From: Chanos chanos
Taxonomy: Eukaryota; Chordata; Actinopteri; Gonorynchiformes; Chanidae
Direction: 5' to 3'
NCBI RefSeq assembly: GCF_902362185.1
Contig: NC_044503.1
Coordinates: 11,412,957 to 11,476,956, forward strand
Length of the DNA stretch: 64,000 nucleotides
The notes under the pieces were generated by a model. That model was not told where the DNA came from. It saw nothing but the letters and a program-made list of their open reading frames with translations, and did not search any database. Position 1 is the stretch's first letter; each line of letters opens with the position of its first letter. The position numbers and the translations under genes were made by a program. Shown here one piece after another: positions 25,674-36,717 of this stretch.

Positions 25674-28259
25674 GTAGGTGGGGTCACAGTGCTTAGGGAT
25701 TATAAGTGTACTGTGAGTGCTTGCTCATGTTTCACTGTTGCCAGAATTCAGTAAGAGCTGCAGGAGAACGAAATTAAGATTAATATTTTAGTGCAGAGGT
25801 ACCCAGAACCCACTGAGGGGCAGATTGTTCCAGAAGAAACAGACTCTCAGTTTGAAGGATGAACCACAGTAAAACATTGAGGAGTAAGCTACAGACTTGG
25901 AGGAAGTCATTTCTCACCTGTGCTTCTAGAGAACAAGATGAGAGCTGCGGCAACTGTGGTTCGGTTGTAAGTGCTAAACAACTTGTCACTCTAACTTTAA
26001 AAAAAAAAAAAATCTGTTTCACAGATATAATGAAGTATGGAGCTGCTAAATACATTTCTGAAAAGCCGAAAAGCCATTTATTCAGATTAAGTCATTACTG
26101 CCAAACCGAATGAAGCAGTATCAGAGACAACGATTCAAAATGCAAAAAGCTCTGGAGTAAAGATAAAGGTTGTTATTGATTCGATTACCAGATTTTGTCA
26201 TATGTCTGTATGCTCATAGTTTAAGAGCTCAAGGCTACCGCTTATTTGGAATCTGGCACCAAAGACTTAGTAACCATCACCATCGTGTGTGTGTGTGTGT
26301 GTCTGTGCGTGTGCGTGTGTGTGTGTGTGCATGCATGTATGTATGTACCTCTAGAAACAAGATGGGCTCCCCCTCTCCAGGAAGCTATGCTATGCTTTGG
26401 GAGGTGTTCCCTTTCAGATGACTAACGTCGTCATTGGTTTCTCCTTTCAGATTTTCTTGCTGGATGTAGTTCAGGTGTGTTGGGCCTGTAATGTGTTCCA
26501 GTTGTCCTTTTATCAGCATTTTTTTTTCCTTGCTGAAGTAATGCTCAGCCATGCGTTGCATTATGACAACACTACCAATACCCAGCTGACTTCCATTTTA
26601 GCTACTGATGTGGTGCATTATCATGAATTATTCACTAAAAAACTTGACAGTGATATTGAGACTCTAGTGCAACGCTCATTCTTTTGACTCAAACATGGAA
26701 ACTTTCAAGATTTCTGTACAGTTGAGCAGACATCACAGACTTTCACTATTCCAATGCGTTTTCTCTGTCTTTGGCTCTTGTCTCTGGTATTATATAGATG
26801 GAGGCTTTCTTTGTCTCTCTCATCCTTTTCGTGAGTCGGGCATGGGATGCAGTCACTGATCCGCTTGTGGGCTACCTGGTCAGTAGGAGTGTCCGGACCC
26901 CAGTAGGCAAACTCCTCCCTTGGTGGGTGGGATAAAAAACAAGAATACTGATATTTATTCTTGTCAAAAAGTGGCTTTGGTTAAATGCAAATGAACAGCG
27001 GTGATTTACTGTGGCCATATTGTTTAAATTCACATACAAAATAGGAGCAACATCAAAATCTCATTTGTGTTGTCTATTGCTCCTCTAATGGTAACATTTT
27101 AGAGCGATAATAGCTCTGTTGTCTGTTCTGTTTTTTTTTTTCCAGGGTGATCCTCTCCATGCCATTTGCAGTTCTCTTCTACATTTGCCTGTGGTTCACA
27201 CCACAGCATTCAGTGACTTCAGCTTTCAGTGTACCCTGGTACCTTATCATGAGCTGTCTGTTTGAAACCCTTATGACTGTAAGAGTTCCCACTTCCTCAA
27301 CGGCCCTTTTATCCCAATACAGATACTGCTACACAGAAAACATGTGATAGTGTCTATGTGTGTTAATGAGAAAAACGCTCCTTTTTTACAGTGCTATGAT
27401 GTCCCTTATACCTCTCTCAACATGTTCTTGGGTGGCCACCAGAGAGACAGAGATTCTGCCACAGCATACAGTAAGGATTACAACTGTTTTAATACAAACA
27501 TCACACAATTCACTGTATCAGATAACCTGATAATTCAAGACTCAAGGTTCTTTATTGCCATGTGTAGCAAGTACAATGGGATGCTTACTCCCCACTCACT
27601 TCCGCAGTATCACTTCTAAACATATATTCTAAACAGTAAGTAAGTACATATTAAGTACAATAAAAGAGTAAGTAAGTACGATACAGTAACAGTACAATAA
27701 AAAGTGACTAAAGAGTTGTGTGACTTGGCGGTGTGGCTTGTCTTCTTAACATGTTAAGTTCCTTTAGAATGCCAGAACGGTTCTTCTTTCCCTTTTCTTT
27801 CTCATAGGGATGAGTGTGGAAGCCTTGGCCATGCTGGTCGGCTCTGTCATTCAGGGCCAGGTCCTGAAGGTGTATAACTCAGAGAGGGACCAGGCCTGTC
27901 AAGAACTGGTCCAAAATTACCTACCCACTCAGATCACGCCATCTCCCCAGACTGCTACACTTCACAACACAGTAAAAATTATACCATCAACCTGCTGCCT
28001 TCCTGTACAGCTTCTGCTTTACAAAAGACACCACATCTGCACTGCAGAAATGCCCTCTCATCTCGTGTACAACACAATAATGCCGCTCTGTAAAATGCAC
28101 AAAACCCATTACAATCTTTCTATAAAGATGCAAAGCATAGCCAGCCCACATTACAAAACCACCCCTTCTTGCTATTTTACTGGACTACAGAAACTAAGGA
28201 ACACAACTGGAGTGTGCTTCCTGAAACACTTCCTCACAACACAATAAAGCTCAGGATAC

Positions 28260-28293
<34 letters not shown>

Positions 28294-29869
28294 CCAAGAA
28301 GGGAAAGAGAGAAAGAGTGTGTGATTTGTCAACACAGTCAAGCACAAGTCTGTGTATTTTTTGTGTGTGCGTATGTGCATGTGATTGTGAAAACAAGTTT
28401 TGTTTGAGAGACTTGGCATCTGTTTGAGTCTTTGTGTGTTTATCACTAGAGGAAGGCGTTCATGACCTCAGCGCTGGTGGTGGGGGCTGTCTTTTTCCTG
28501 TGCAGTCTGGTACTCTTCCTCGGGGTCAGAGAACAGAGTGAGTCAGGAGCTAGGAATTGAGCACAGTAATAAATAAAGTTTATATCTTCACCATTTAATA
28601 AAGGCAGAAATACCCTTATAATGTGCAAACGCATGAGTTACGGCAACATAATCTGAGGTTAATGTTTAGCTGCGCTGTGTTGTGTAAGTCGAGCTAATTT
28701 GAAATACACAATTATAAACCTGCCAAACCTGTTTTATAATCATCCAAAGGTCTAGTTTCAGATGTCTTAGCATTTAAAGGATTATTCTTTCTTTCATTCC
28801 CAAAGGGCCCCTCCATAGTCCGGGGCAGACACATACTCCATACCTAACTGGCCTGAGGATGCTGGTGGGACATCGCCCTTACCAGCGACTGGTCCTTGGC
28901 TTTCTCTTCTCCTCAGTTGCCTTCCAGGTCAGAAATGCCAAATTTAAAATCTGTTCAGCTTCACTTTAATTACAGTTGCCAATACTCATTTGGTCTATTT
29001 AGGCCAAGGTTGTTCATAGACATATTAATCAAGTAACCTTTTCATTTTCTTTCAGAAAAGGAATTCAACCTTGAACAAACAGATTAAACTTGTCTCTCTT
29101 TGGCTTTTTGTGCTCTGTTAGATGTCCATGGGCAATTTTGCTATTTTTTGCACACATGTGGCTGGGATTGGCACACAGTTCCAGTATCTCATTCTGACTC
29201 TACTGGTGAGTGCTGTCTTCCCTGTCTCATCCGCAATGAAAGGCGTAAAAACCAAGCAACATTTGCCAGCTGGTGAGTCTACAGAATACATCACTGGCAC
29301 AGTATGAACTGTGGTTCCCGTTTGGTCTTTCATCTGGGTGAGTAGAAACATGAAAAGAGGTGAAAGAGAATGGGTGGTTACAAGCAGCAGCCTTAAATGT
29401 ACCACTGAAGCAATCTCTGTTGGGATCCATGGCAACAGAATTTGACTTATGTGTATGTCATGAACTCCTACATTATTCAGCTAAGTAATGTGAAGCACAA
29501 GCTGCTTAAGTCCATATAAAAGAACAATAGCAGAGAAATCACACCTGGGTATGCTTTGTCTAACTGTATATACGTGTGTTTGTACATGGCTGTATTCACT
29601 GTCTCTAACCATTCATTCTAAATGGCCTGTAGGATGCAGTAATGTATGGAGCGTGTTGGTTGTGTAATGATTACCACAGTACATTTTTTAACTTCATTTC
29701 ACACCTCTGAACTGAAAGACAACCTTATTCATTTTTGAATTAAATGTATTTACCTGTGCTATGGTAGATTTTCTTATTTACCTCTATGGGTGTAACCCTC
29801 CATTATCTCACCTCATCATTACTATGTCACAGACAGCAAATCAAGACCAGATTATTTATCTGACATTTT

Positions 29870-29909
<40 letters not shown>

Positions 29910-31865
29910 TTTTTTTTTACCAACCCACTAAAATTCCATGGTCATCTTTTTTTTTTAGTTAGTTATTTCTTTGTTTCTTCATTACTGTTCTGTAAGAAAC
30001 ATTTGTTAAATTCTAGTTTGTTTAAATGTACAATTCATGCATCACGCTAAAACCGCTCTTAATTCCTCCACTCCACAGACCACTGCCGCTGTAGCTGTGC
30101 CTGTGTGGCAGCTGGCCTTGCTGAGGGTGGGGAAAAAGACCACAGTGTTTATGGGTCTTCCTGTAAGCACACCCATGTCATTACTGAAGTGTTCAATGCG
30201 CTACATGTGCCGGTTAACATATCATAAAATGGCAAACTTATTTTTTATTTACACAACATATCATTTTTTTCTTCTCCTTTTTGTTTTTTTTTCGTGCATA
30301 GCTCTTCATCCCAGCTCTGATAACATTCGCCTCCGTGTCTGACAACTTTCCTGTCTACGTGGCCATGTGTGTGTTAGCTGGAGCCAGTTTGGCTACGCTC
30401 TTCCTCCTCCCCTGGTGAATCATTTGTCAACTCTGGACTATTATTCTCTCACATTTCCTTAATGGTGGTTAAGTCTGGCTGTTAAGTTAAATGGTTGTGA
30501 TGACACTGAATGTACAGTTACACTTGCTCTTCTAGTACATTCTCTTATCCAGACTGACTTATAAGAATTAAGGTACAGACAAACGAACAGGTGCAGCACC
30601 GCCTGTAATCAAATGTCTGTAACTGCTGACATTCACCTTTGTTAATTTCATCTACAGTCATCTAGTGATATGAATAGAAAAATGAAGATCTATTCACATT
30701 TGATCATTTTCTACTTAAGCACCTGAAAAAGAAGTTGTGCTTAAGTAATGTATATGCAGTATTACTGTATGACCATTTATCAGACACTGCTCATCACAAA
30801 CACTGCTCATCTTCTCTGACTTTAATAGCCTTGGTATTATTTGCGTTTCTCATAAATCAGGACCTTAATATACAGATAACTGCATCTTTGTCAGGTCTAT
30901 GCTGCCTGATGTAGTTGATGACTTTGCTGTGAAGAACCCCACCTGCAGGGACCTGGAGCCTCTGTTTTTCTCCTGCTATGTCTTCTGTAACAAGCTTGGT
31001 GGCGGACTGTCTGTTGGCATCTCTACTATGGTGCTTTAGTAAGTCAACATTATATTACATATCATATACAGATTTTACAAACCCTCAGATTTGTGTGTGT
31101 GTGTGTGTGAACTGATTCCTTTGCTAAACAGCTTGTGTGCTCACTCTTCAGCTTTACAGGTTATAAAGCAGGGGCATGTAGCCATGGTGATGGTGTGGCC
31201 ACCGCATTGCGTGTGCTTTTAGCCCCTGTACCCATCTTCCTCTTGCTGGTCGGTTTATGCTTCTTCTATCTGTATCCGATTAACGAGGCACACAGACAGC
31301 AGCTCCGGAAAGATCTGGAACAAGCAAGGTTATTAGTTCTGTTGTAGTGTTCTCTGTCAAACTCCAGTTCTTACACACTCAGTAGGCTTTTTGTCTCAGA
31401 CATATTAATGTTTCAAAATACTTTCTGCGAGTCCCCGTTGTAACTTGATTGATGTTTTCCTTCTTTTACAGTTGTGAAGCCATTATGACTGAAAACACAG
31501 AGGTCATCAAATTTCCAGAGCAGCCACATTGTTCCAGCCAGAGACCACGTCTCAAATCAAAGAGCAGTGAGATGTCTTGTCAAAATGCAAATACATCTAA
31601 GCACATGCAAATAAATTCATGCACAAAACAGTCTTATCCCAGGAGTTCCCTCAGGTCAAACCACAAACATTGCAAGACAAATCTCAACTCAGTTCCCCGT
31701 GTAGCTAAGTCTAGACAAGCCTCAAGGAAACATGTAGGCTGTAGACAGATGAGTGCAAATGATCTTCCTAATGTGCCAAGAGCTGCTATTATTTCCCATT
31801 TACACAGCTCTCCAGTACAGTCTGACAGCACAAACCATGGGAGATCTAAAGTTACGTGGGTATAA
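25666..31865 (+). CDS. MFSD2-family sodium-dependent lysophospholipid transporter
   Basis: Major-facilitator transporter; MFSD2A moves lysophosphatidylcholine carrying long-chain fatty acids with sodium, and MFSD2B exports sphingosine-1-phosphate. Exons: 25666-25673 (proposed start), 26381-26474, 26798-26922, 27146-27278, 27392-27470, 27808-27971, 28450-28537, 28806-28927, 29122-29205, 30079-30162, 30302-30414, 30895-31038, 31152-31328, 31472-31865. Phases agree throughout and sum to 602 codons plus stop. Family marks are KLCYALGGVPFQ, FVSRAWDAVTDPLVG with both sodium-site aspartates, DRDSATAYR, LLPWSMLPDVVDDF, the Lys in FCNKLGGG and FTGYKAGAC. The Asp pair looks like MFSD2A; FTGYKAGAC and FCTH look more like MFSD2B. 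I therefore give no paralogue symbol (fish also have extra mfsd2a-like copies). The last exon adds a basic, Ser/Asn-rich tail of about 130 residues absent from the human proteins as I recall them. AATAAA signals occur at 31972 and 32273. Confidence 0.88.
26286..26343. repeat. (GT)n and (GTAT)n microsatellite
   Basis: GT repeat with GTGC variants, then GTATGTATGTA, just before the MFSD2 exon at 26381. Confidence 0.8.
27535..27715. repeat. Interspersed-repeat-like segment in an MFSD2 intron
   Basis: The sequence around GGTTCTTTATTGCCATGTG, followed by AAGTACAATGGGATGCTTAC and a run of AGTAAGTAAGTAC, resembles a short dispersed element common in fish introns. No target-site duplication was verified and no family is assigned. 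Confidence 0.4.
28259..28293. repeat. (GA)n microsatellite
   Basis: About 16 GA units in the MFSD2 intron upstream of the exon at 28450. Confidence 0.85.
29869..29918. repeat. (TTTC)n microsatellite
   Basis: About ten TTTC units followed by a T run, in an MFSD2 intron. Confidence 0.9.
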
Positions 31866-32810
31866 AACAAAGGTTTCTAATCAACACTTCTTGATTCAGA
31901 TGTAACACTCACAGTACTATAATGGTACAACCTAACAGTGTTTGATGAATTCAGTGATCTTAAGCTTCAGTAATAAATCAAATGTTTACATTCAGACGTC
32001 TGTGTCTGTTTTGTTTCCCATTCTCTTATCTTTTTGCTGTCCATTCCAAAAAAACCAACAAACCAACAAACAAAACCCCAAAACAAAACAAAACTCTACC
32101 CAAAATTCAGTTTAAAGTAGTATGTTCTAATAAAATCATAGACAGAATGCAGAGGCTGAAGAACCTTCAGAAGAATAGAGAAATGTAATGTGTGTATGTA
32201 GTGTACACATGTAGTGTACTGTGTTTCTTTGTATGTCTCTTTTTAGTGCTAAAAAGATCCCAAATATGACAAAATAAACCATTAACCCTGTGTTTTAACT
32301 AACTGTTTCATTGTGTTAATTAATTTACAACTGTTTCAGAGCTGTTTAGTCAACCCATTTAGATCCTCTACATTCCAGATCCTCAGATGATGATGATGAG
32401 GTTGTTGTTGTTGTTGTTTTTCTTCTTCCTCTTCTTCTTCATGTTTTGATGGTGTTGTTTTTCAGACACAGTTAGCTCAGATTCAGGTTCAGTAGCATGT
32501 CTGAGATTTAAAAAACTGCCTCGCCCCGTTTCTTGGAATAAGGTCTACATTAGTAAACCCATAAGCTCTGATGGAGGGTAACATTTGTTAAATCAGACAG
32601 AGATAACGGACATTTTAACTTCACTGAGTAATTGATAGCATAGGAAATGCTACGCAGTGTTGTTATGTACTTGGCCACTAGGGGCGATAGAATTACCCAG
32701 GCTTTTAGTTCAGCAGAACAGACAGAACCTTTATGTCTAGAATCACAATTACTAGATTGTAGACCGCATTTTGTGCAGCGGGACCTAGGAGGAAGGCAGC
32801 ACGAACGAAG
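31866..32810. other. Intergenic stretch between the MFSD2 gene and fkbp1a
   Basis: It holds the MFSD2 3' UTR with AATAAA at 31972 and 32273, then a (GTT)n/(CTT)n patch at 32399-32441. The last about 170 bp should include the fkbp1a promoter and 5' UTR; I see no clear TATA box there. Confidence 0.5.
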
Positions 32811-34086
32811 ATGGGAGTCGAGGTTGAAACGATAACCCCCGGCGATGGTATTATCCTGAAAATACAGTTTGGTTTTATTTTGATGAAGCTATGCTTTGTT
32901 AGGGTTTTAAATATGCATTTTAATAAATTTTAACAAATTTCCCTCCCGGCATACTCGAATGACGTTAGCTTGTTAGCTACTCGTTGACAAGCTGCTAGCA
33001 TTCGCAAGAAATTCGTTATTAATTTATGTATATCGATCTTCTATTTTCTAGGAAGTACTTTCCCCAAAAAGGGACAGACCTGTGTGGTGCACTATGTCGG
33101 TAAGTAAAAAAAAATACGCTTGTTTTAGCATAGCTCTCATAACTAGCTAAAAATACCTCGAACGAGTTAGCACTTTAGCACAGCTGGGTAGCTCGGTGGT
33201 GAACCAGTTACGTTAGCTAACAATAGGCCAATCTTTTCTTCAAATAACCATCTTGCTGCAAATATCCCCGACCTACCCTGTGTGGTTTTTCTGATATAAT
33301 GCTTTATCAATTGGGAGATTAATCACTACCAAGTGTTGAATAGTTTTGGAAATGTCGAGTAACCACGTAGGAATGTACTAGATTGGGTCCAGAGGAATAG
33401 TTGAGAAAATGGCAGACTATGTCCATATGTTGTGATAAAGTATAGGCCTGTAATCTATGGACAGATATTTTGGAATAAGAGATCGATTATGAAATTATAA
33501 TGGTCCGACTTTATTCCGTTTACCTTTTATTTCTCATATTGTGGTTGGTGGGTGTTTATACACACGTGTGCACTCGTTAAAGAAACGTGAGGAACCGAAG
33601 TAGTTCATTCTGTGCATCGAAACGGAGAGATACAATTGCAAATTGTACATCAACTCGGCCATCCTCCGCAGGGTCCCTGACAGACGGTCGGAAGTTCGAC
33701 TCCTCCCGCGACCGAGGCAAGCCCTTCAAGTTCAAGATTGGAAAACAGGAAGTGATCCGTGGCTGGGATGAAGGGGTCGCCCAGGTGTGGAAATGAACTC
33801 ATGACCTGTCCTAAATTTAATTTCTCTTTTTTTTCACACATACACTGATCAAGTAACAGTAAAACCAACTACTTTACGATTCCTGACTGTTGGTACAGAG
33901 ACTATCCCGCATTTCCCATACCATGATGTCTGAGTTGTCCTTTTCCCTCCGCTGCAGATGAGTGTTGGGCAGCGAGCCAAGCTGACTTGCACACCAGACT
34001 ATGCTTACGGGAGCAAGGGTCACCCTGGCATCATTCCTCCCAATGCTACCCTCATATTTGATGTGGAGCTGATTGGCTTGGAGTAA
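32811..34086 (+). CDS. fkbp1a: FKBP12 peptidyl-prolyl isomerase
   Basis: Cytosolic prolyl isomerase that binds FK506 and rapamycin and stabilises ryanodine receptors and the type I TGF-beta receptor. Exons: 32811-32847, 33052-33099, 33672-33784, 33958-34086, giving 108 residues, the exact family length. All core pocket residues are present, counting Met as 1: Tyr27, Phe37, Asp38, Phe47, Glu55, Val56, Ile57, Trp60, Tyr83, His88, Ile91 and Phe100. Trp60 separates FKBP12 (FKBP1A) from FKBP12.6, which has Phe there. CTPDYAYG is closer to FKBP1B wording, as in some fish FKBP1A copies. One oddity is Ser14 where the family has Arg (GDGRTFPK becomes GDGSTFPK). Polyadenylation signals AATAAA lie at about 34878 and 34896. 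Fish may carry two fkbp1a copies (aa/ab); I cannot tell which this is. Confidence 0.95.
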
Positions 34087-35510
34087 AGCCTCCACACCGT
34101 TACTCAGGTTTTTCCCTATTCATTCTTTCAGGGTGAGTATACTATTGTATTGCTAATGCACAGTGTCTGTTTGATAGTACTATCCTATTAGGCAAGCTTT
34201 TCTCCTTACACCTATACAGAAAATATGCAAGCAGCAAGAAATATCTTTCATTTCTTTGAGTGAATATTCACCTCAAGCTTCTTTATATATGCAAAAACTA
34301 ATATATATATTTTTTATTTGTATCCCTATTTGGTATATGGATGTAGGTACAGTGGTAGTTTAAATAACACAGAGAAATTCTTAACAGAGATTACCGTAGC
34401 TTTACTTCGTGCCACAGCTTAACTGCTCTTTCAAGTTTGTTTTAATAGGCTTTGAGATTTCAGTGCCATAATCTCCACGGCTACAGAATGTCTGCAGGAC
34501 ATTTAAGGTAGTTGGTTTGCTTTAGCCTGTCCCTAATTCTCCCTCTGTGTCTCTGCAGGTCGACTTCTTTTGGGATCATGGATTCGTGCACTTGATTCTT
34601 CAAAGGGGCTAGTGTTTATAGCTGCACCACTTAGCTTTGCTCTGTTATCCATTTGTATATTTTGTTACCTTTTACTTTTGTTCCCCCCTGTTAAACAAAA
34701 CAGTTACTGGTATCCTTGTAATCATTGGAAGTTCACTATGTATGTTTTTTTTTTCTTTCTTTCCTTTTGTATTTGATTTCTGTTTTGTAAACACAATAGC
34801 AGCAACAGGGTTTTGGCTGAGCGGTAGTCTATACTCTGGTGGGTGAAACTAGATGAGTATGAAATAATTAACTTGAAAATAAACATTGTTTATAAAAATA
34901 AAAAGTCTTGCATGAATTGGTCCCAAACACAATCTCAGATGTGAGTCTCTTAAAACTTCCGTTGCATAACCACAGACCTGCAATAAACAAATCAGTTATG
35001 AGGATTTTTTTTTTTCCACTGTGTGCTTTCAGTAGAAAGCCAAGACACAAGCTAAATAACATGAAGCAGTTGGCCTGAGTATGGCACATGACTGCGTACG
35101 GGATTTAAAAACTTGACTGTGGCTCAGAAATACATCAAGTGTCACGAATGATTTCAGGATAATATGTGATATAGGGTAAATTCTACTGCCTTTGATTAGT
35201 TCATTTTGAGATTTCAGATTTAACAGTTACAACATGGGAACTATCATTCAATCAAAAGCAAAGCTAATTTATTTTCAATGGGAAAATGTATTACATTTGA
35301 CAGGATTGTTCATACAGGAAATCCGCCCAGACAACATCTCGAGGGCTATGTGCATGCTCTCTGTCTTCTTTAGTTTTTAAAATATTGTTGGCATATTGTA
35401 CAAAATTCTGTAGTCAAAAGTTGGCATGTCATGAGAAATGCTAGTAGCATGTATATATGCTACCATTACAGCATATGTATGTGCTACTATGTATGTGTGT
35501 ATATATATAT

Positions 35511-35559
<49 letters not shown>

Positions 35560-36717
35560 TATGAAAAGAGTGTTAAGATGGCTAAAACCAAATGTCAAAC
35601 TTGACTCTGAGAGTGCCACCAAGCCTAAGTCATGGCCCTCCTGAAATTGTATTCAACACGTCTGTTGAACTCAGTAGCTGGTATTCATTTATCAGTGCAA
35701 TCTCAGTAAAGCCTTTTTTCCTTTTGACAATCTAAATTTTAGAATGCATGCAACACAACCCTGAATTCAAGTAAAGTTTTTTTTTTTTTACCCTTTAAAG
35801 TGAATAGTAGTGCCAAAAGAGGAAAACAAAAGCATTTCTGATACACGTTTTGATTTGCAATCTGTTCTCAAACAGATTTACTTGTGTTCTGAAGATTAAC
35901 ATATGAGCAATCTGATACACAAGCAATCAGCTGGAGGATGAAACCTGCACACCACTCATTAAGCATACAGTACATTTTCAAGAAAAAAGTGTTGCATGAA
36001 TGACTTTGAATTGAAATGTAGAGCGACATATTTAAATGTAGAAAGGAGATACTGAAATGGACCTTCCTGATTTCTGCTTTTTCTTGGGATTCATCATCAG
36101 TGTTCCACCTGAGATCATTTGACATCGCTGTCCTGAGGCAACATAAACATTAAATAACGTATCAAATAACACGTTACCCAATGCAAAGACATGGATTCAT
36201 CAAATTGTTGTCATTGGCTTCTCAATAACATCACACACGCTATTTAAGCTAATCATCCAACATCCGCAGACTAATGGATAATTTCAGGTTATTCCATTCA
36301 TAGGCATATATCACATAGAATTCATTTTTCATTTACCTCTCTTCATTGTTACATCTCTTTGAATCAAAACAGCTGGTATTAATTTGCCAGGATCGAGCAA
36401 TTGCACGTTTCAGTAATAGCACATGTTCCAGTCTTTTTGATAAATAATCTCATAAGTCCCATCTGTACTGGTTTTACTGTGCAATGTTGTATTGAACTGT
36501 GCTAAAATAAATCTCAAAACTGCAATTCACAAACACTCCAGGTCTTGAGGGAGTCAAATGTCTGATGTTCTGTGTATGGCCAGTCCAGTCTCATAGGGGC
36601 CACAAGGGTAGCTATTTCCATAGGTAAAGATAAAAGGAAAACACAGACATTAGATGAGTTTCATAAGTGATGTCCCCAGAATTTGAGAAAAATAGATGCA
36701 TGTTATAGGACCAGTTT
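34087..36717. other. Tail-to-tail spacer between fkbp1a and snph
   Basis: The fkbp1a 3' UTR probably runs to the AATAAA signals near 34880-34900. The remainder includes the snph 3' UTR on the other strand, and a TA/CA-rich repeat at 35493-35567. No exon is seen. Confidence 0.5.
35493..35567. repeat. Alternating (TA)n/(CA)n repeat with palindromic core
   Basis: TGTGTATATATATATA is followed by ACACACACACACAC, about 15 TA units and ACATATATAT. The blocks are self-complementary and could form cruciform or Z-type structures. Confidence 0.85.

Noticed and set aside
28172-28446. Leu/Ser-rich minus-strand frames
   Set aside because: Products of the GA microsatellite.
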